A stretch of DNA of 64,000 bases from Craurococcus roseus (GTDB lineage: Bacteria > Pseudomonadota > Alphaproteobacteria > Acetobacterales > Acetobacteraceae). Under the pieces are notes generated by a model that saw nothing but the letters and a program-made list of their open reading frames with translations, was not told where the DNA came from and did no database searches. The first letter of the stretch is position 1; each line of letters opens with the position of its first letter. The stretch covers positions 45,735 to 109,734 of the forward strand of contig NZ_BAAAFZ010000002.1 in assembly GCF_039523795.1 (NCBI RefSeq). The letters are read 5' to 3'. Position numbers and translations under genes: made by a program. Below, piece by piece: positions 61,045-64,000 of the stretch.

Positions 61045-62313
61045 CGTGCGTTCGCTCCCGATTTCGATCGTGGCGGATCGCGGCCGGCCATCACCGCTCG
61101 GGCCGGAGCGTCGGAGGCCCAGTAGGACGCGGCATGCGTTCCTGCCTCCCAGGCGCCGGTTCCGATGACCGCCGGACCCGGTGGAGCGTCCGCCAGAGAC
61201 CGTCGCGCCGGTTGCCGCATCGCAGGGGCGCCGCGCGGCCGGCGGTGCGGCGAGGCACCACCGGCGCCGAGGGATGCGTCAGGCGAGCCTCGCGGAACCG
61301 CCGACGGCTCTGTCGAGCACCACACACGGATGACATCGGTGGTCCATTGGAAATGTGGGCGACACGACCGCCGCGCGTGAGCACGCGGTCGTCGGTGCAC
61401 ATCGACTCGTCGAAGGAGCGCGGGCCACGCGCCTGCACCGCACACGGATCGGGTCAGGCCGCGGGACGCACGGCCAGACGGCCTTGAAGGTCCTTCAGGA
61501 CGATTCCGCAGCCCCGATGGGGCAGCTATGCATCAAGGTGGCGTGTTGGTGCCCATCGCTGCCGAAGCAATCCGCGGGTTTTGAGCGGTGGATCATTTGG
61601 CGCTGCACTTGCCCCGTCAACCGGGAAATGTGCTTTCCCGATTTTGTCAGCGCGGCGCGCCGCCTGTCGGGCGCAGCACGCGCTCGACCTTCCATCGCTC
61701 GCGCATCGCGCGGGCAGGCTTGCGGCGGCGGTGCACGTGGCCCGTCCCCGGCGCGACACCGGCAACCGACGCGTTGCAAAGCAAGCCTCACGCCCTTGCG
61801 CATCCGCGAATGCCGATTCCGCCTTCCCGCGACCCGGCGCCGTCGCTATCCCCAGCGCAGCATGACGCCGCCTTGAAGCACCGCTGAACCGAGCCGACGA
61901 CGGTCGGCTCCACACATGGCGCAGCCTGCCCTCAACCGGGCAGCCGCGTCGATGGCGTTCGCGCCGCGTCCTGCGGGGAAGCTTTCCCATCGTCCATACG
62001 TGCGTCTGCGAAGCCCGCGGACGGGCCGCCTTGGCCGAACGGCGGGCGACCGCCTTCGCGCTTTGCCTTGAAGGATGGTCGACCGCGCACCGTGGGCGTC
62101 CGGCCTCCACATGCCGGGGTGTGGCCGTCGCCGATCGCCACCGCGTCCGGGCTGTCGGGCGGGGCGCGTCCAGCGAGCGCGCCCACGCGCGCGCCGCCGG
62201 TGGCGGCGGCCGCGCCCCGACGGGCGGCCCCGCCGGCTTCGCGGAGCGGGTGCCCCGCCGCCGGCCGTGTCCCGAGGCCGAGCCACGACAGAATTCCACA
62301 ACAAGGAAACACC
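61045..62313. other. 1.27-kb gap between two divergent methyltransferase genes
   Basis: No gene is supported. Plus and minus frames are short, Arg/Pro/Ala-rich and without domains. The stretch is less GC-rich than the genes around it. It holds a perfect 8-bp inverted repeat (61364-61371 with 61385-61392) and a 7-bp stem followed by ATTTTG at 61622-61646. Both flanking genes read away from it, so promoters must lie near each end. It may be the scar of lost genes or mobile DNA. Confidence 0.4.
61622..61646 (+). terminator. Orphan terminator-like hairpin
   Basis: CGGGAAA at 61622-61628 pairs with TTTCCCG at 61634-61640 over a 5-base loop, followed by ATTTTG. The shape is that of an intrinsic terminator, but no plus-strand gene ends upstream, so it may belong to a vanished gene or an unannotated small RNA. 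Confidence 0.4.
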
Positions 62314-63081
62314 ATGATCAAAACCGCCGCCGTTCGCGCGCTCGACGTTGTCGGTCTGGGCGCGCCGGCTCGCCAAGTCGCGTCCCGCATCCCGCACGTC
62401 GCGTCGCGCCTCCGCGACCTCGGCGTCCTCCCCTGGAAGCCGCTCGTCCCGGAGGTCGCGTTCACCGGATGCCTGCGGCACGCGCTGCGGGAGCTCCGGC
62501 GCCGCGAACCGGCGGAGGCGATGGGCGACTACTTGGAGTTCGGCGTCAGCCGGGGCACCTCGATGGCCTGCGTCCATCGCGTGCTCCAGGAAAGGGCGCT
62601 GTCCCATGTCCGCCTCATCGGCTTCGACTCGTTCGAGGGCATGCCGGCCGAAGCCTCCGGGCAGGGCTGGAGGCCGGGCGAGTTCCGCTCGACGCTCGAC
62701 GCCACCCGCCGCTACCTCGCAGCGCGCGAGGTCGACCTCGAGCGGGTGACGCTGGTCAAAGGATGGTTCAAGGACACACTGACGCCCGAAACCCGGAGCC
62801 GGCTCTCCATCGGCAAGGCGAGCCTGATCCTGATCGATTGCGACATCTACACGGCGTCCAAAGAGGCGCTGGCGTTCAGCGAGCCCCACATCCGCGACCG
62901 CGCCGTAGTCGTCTTCGACGACTGGGGGCTGGAAACCAGGATGAGGAACATCGGCCAAAAAGAAGCGTTCGAGGAGTTCCTGGCCGACAACCCCGACATC
63001 CACGCGGAGTCCCTCCCGGCTTACGCCCCCCAAGCGCGCGTGTTCATGCTGAGCCGCCGCCCGCCCGCCGGTTCGGATTGA
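62314..63081 (+). CDS. TylF/macrocin O-methyltransferase-like protein
   Basis: 255 aa from ATG 62314 (AAGGAAA upstream). GDYLEFGVSRGTSMACVHRV near 71-90 is the SAM motif of the TylF/CmcI-type O-methyltransferases, HVRLIGFDSFEGMPAEASGQ is the next conserved block, VTLVKGWFKDTL follows, and SLILIDCDIYTASKEALAFS near 170 with AVVVFDDWGLETRMRN near 197 gives the metal-binding aspartates. Such enzymes methylate sugar hydroxyls in macrolides, or act in polysaccharide modification. The N-terminal 50 residues are amphipathic. No biosynthetic cluster surrounds it. Confidence 0.8.
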   Translation: MIKTAAVRALDVVGLGAPARQVASRIPHVASRLRDLGVLPWKPLVPEVAFTGCLRHALRELRRREPAEAMGDYLEFGVSRGTSMACVHRVLQERALSHVRLIGFDSFEGMPAEASGQGWRPGEFRSTLDATRRYLAAREVDLERVTLVKGWFKDTLTPETRSRLSIGKASLILIDCDIYTASKEALAFSEPHIRDRAVVVFDDWGLETRMRNIGQKEAFEEFLADNPDIHAESLPAYAPQARVFMLSRRPPAGSD

Positions 63082-63089
63082 CCTGTCGC

Positions 63090-63117
63090 GGAAGGAAGGA
63101 AGGAAGGAAGGAAGGAA
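63090..63117 (+). repeat. (GGAA)7 tetranucleotide microsatellite
   Basis: Seven perfect GGAA units, 9 bases after the methyltransferase stop and about 105 bases before the phosphatase start. Purine-only tetranucleotide tracts are prone to slippage. In this position they could change a promoter spacing or a Shine-Dalgarno-like region rather than a reading frame. Confidence 0.95.
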
Positions 63118-63222
63118 GACGACGCGACGCGGCGGGGCCGCTAGGGATGGGGCCGCCGTGTCCGCCCACGCCGCGCCATGCCGCCGGCCGCGGCCGGAGC
63201 CGATGCCAGAGGAGCACCGAAC

Positions 63223-63804
63223 ATGGAGACGATCGCGCCGTTCAGGATCTCCGTCTGCGGCATCGAGGAGTTGGCCGGGCACTGCGAAACGGGCGTGAGC
63301 CACACGCTGTCCATCCTCGACCCGGACTGGCCCGTGCCGGAAGCGTTCGGCGCCTTCGGGGAGCACGCGAAGCTGGAACTCCGCTTCCACGACGTGATCG
63401 AGGAAGGCATGCCCGGCACGCTGCCCCCGCGCGAGGAGCATGTCGCGGAACTGCTCACCTTCGGGCGGGACCTGATGGCCGAGCCGTCGCCCGAGGCGCA
63501 CCTCCTGGTGCATTGCCACGCCGGCGTTTCGCGCTCCACCGCCTCCATGGCGCTCATGCTGGCGCAGGGCTCGCCCGGTGCCGATCCCGACCGGGTCTTC
63601 GCCGAGGTGCTGCGCATCCGCCCGCAAGCCTGGCCCAACCTCCGCATCCTGGAGATGGGCGACGCGCTGCTCGGGCGGCGCGGCGCGCTGGTCGCCGCGG
63701 CGCGCGGCGTGTACCGGCGGCAGCTCGAAGCGCGGCCGCACCTCGCCGACGAGTTCCGGCGCCACGGCCGGGGCCGGGAGGTGGAGGCGGCGCTGGGCGG
63801 CTGA
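63223..63804 (+). CDS. Dual-specificity/tyrosine phosphatase-like protein
   Basis: 193 aa from ATG 63223, which has AGAGGA 10 bases upstream. The active site is LLVHCHAGVSRSTASMALML: Cys98 and Arg104 in the H-C-x5-R signature of protein tyrosine and dual-specificity phosphatases, with the following Ser-Thr typical of DSPs. FHDVIEEGMPGTLPPREEHV near 60 may supply the general-acid Asp loop, and LRIRPQAWPNLRILEMGDAL is like the helix after the P-loop. Proteins of this size in alphaproteobacteria are annotated as DSPs or PTP-like; substrates are unknown. The microsatellite lies in its upstream region. Confidence 0.85.
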   Translation: METIAPFRISVCGIEELAGHCETGVSHTLSILDPDWPVPEAFGAFGEHAKLELRFHDVIEEGMPGTLPPREEHVAELLTFGRDLMAEPSPEAHLLVHCHAGVSRSTASMALMLAQGSPGADPDRVFAEVLRIRPQAWPNLRILEMGDALLGRRGALVAAARGVYRRQLEARPHLADEFRRHGRGREVEAALGG

Positions 63805-63898
63805 AGCGGCCGACCGCCCCGCGCGCGTTTAACGCCCCCTTCACACGGCCGCCCTAGCCTCCCCGAACACGGCGGAGCGGGCGTGGAGGAGGGGCGGG

Positions 63899-64000
63899 AT
63901 GCGGGCAGAAGCGCCGGAACCGGCGGCGGGTGACGCCGCGCTGCGCGGCGGTTGCTGCGCCGCGTGCCCGGCGCGCGACGCGCCCGACCCGCTGACCGGA
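63899..64000 (+). CDS. Start of an unknown gene (partial at window edge)
   Basis: ATG 63899 with GGAGGA about 10 bases upstream opens a frame that is still open at the end of the window (34 residues visible: MRAEAPEPAAGDAALRGGCC, AACPARDAPDPLTG). The CCAAC cluster could be a metal-binding or lipid-linked motif. Too short to assign. Confidence 0.5.
   Translation, partial: MRAEAPEPAAGDAALRGGCCAACPARDAPDPLTG

Overview
The window is high-GC DNA (about 70 percent or more by eye) with tight co-directional gene clusters, frequent GTG and TTG starts, and gene orders such as uvrC-pgsA-moaD-moaE and hemC-hemD-mitofilin-HemY. Together with a DUF2076 protein, an HWE-type kinase, an AapJ-like binding protein and a decayed liv cluster, this points to an alphaproteobacterium, most likely Acetobacteraceae (Roseomonas-like). 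That placement is an inference from protein style and gene order. The sequence is chromosomal in character. I see no intact insertion sequence, prophage, CRISPR array or plasmid gene. There is one 4-base N gap at 49328-49331.

Layout. 1-4130: the end of an aldehyde dehydrogenase, a nitrate/taurine-type ABC transporter operon (binding protein, ATPase, permease) closed by a perfect 21-bp inverted repeat, then the frameshifted remains of a branched-chain amino acid (liv) transporter on the minus strand. 4528-6918: a lipoprotein, an unusual CoA transferase and an SCP2 protein. 6961-15001: a fatty-acid oxidation locus (FadD-type ligase, MerR regulator, thiolase, fused hydroxyacyl-CoA dehydrogenase/enoyl-CoA hydratase, large acyl-CoA dehydrogenase) with a palindromic operator in front. 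15022-19556: an HNH protein, a CAU-anticodon tRNA, a CoA-binding protein, a DUF2076 protein, a DAO-type oxidoreductase and an orphan amino acid binding protein. 19591-27587: an HWE histidine kinase, MFS transporter, TRIC-like channel, SDR, DUF4126-like protein, TIGR03862-type flavoprotein and a YqjD-like membrane anchor. 27677-32537: UvrB, a pyruvyl-transferase-like protein and an FkbM methyltransferase. 32667-40910: a long run with pteridine reductase-like SDR, FolB, UvrC, PgsA, a lipoprotein, MoaD, MoaE, a VOC protein, a polytopic membrane protein and a TSUP transporter.

41094-48814: IlvE, MarR, an OmpR/EnvZ-type pair, RidA, cupin, a four-carbon acid sugar kinase and class II aldolase pair, and a histone H1-like repeat protein. 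49360-53629: a PrpC/PrpD pair divergent from an allantoinase-like amidohydrolase. 53645-59191: TsaD divergent from hemC-hemD-mitofilin-like-HemY. 59260-64000: tRNA-Thr followed by sparsely coding DNA holding two unrelated methyltransferase genes, a (GGAA)7 microsatellite, a dual-specificity-type phosphatase and the start of an unknown gene.

Most of the window is ordinary core metabolism and repair. No clearly novel multi-gene system is visible. The best leads are the decayed liv region with its large hairpin, the CoA transferase that looks circularly permuted, the fadN-A-E-like locus with a local operator, the regulated-looking promoter upstream of the histone-like gene, the zinc-ribbon tail on the HemY-type protein, and the gene-poor methyltransferase region after tRNA-Thr.
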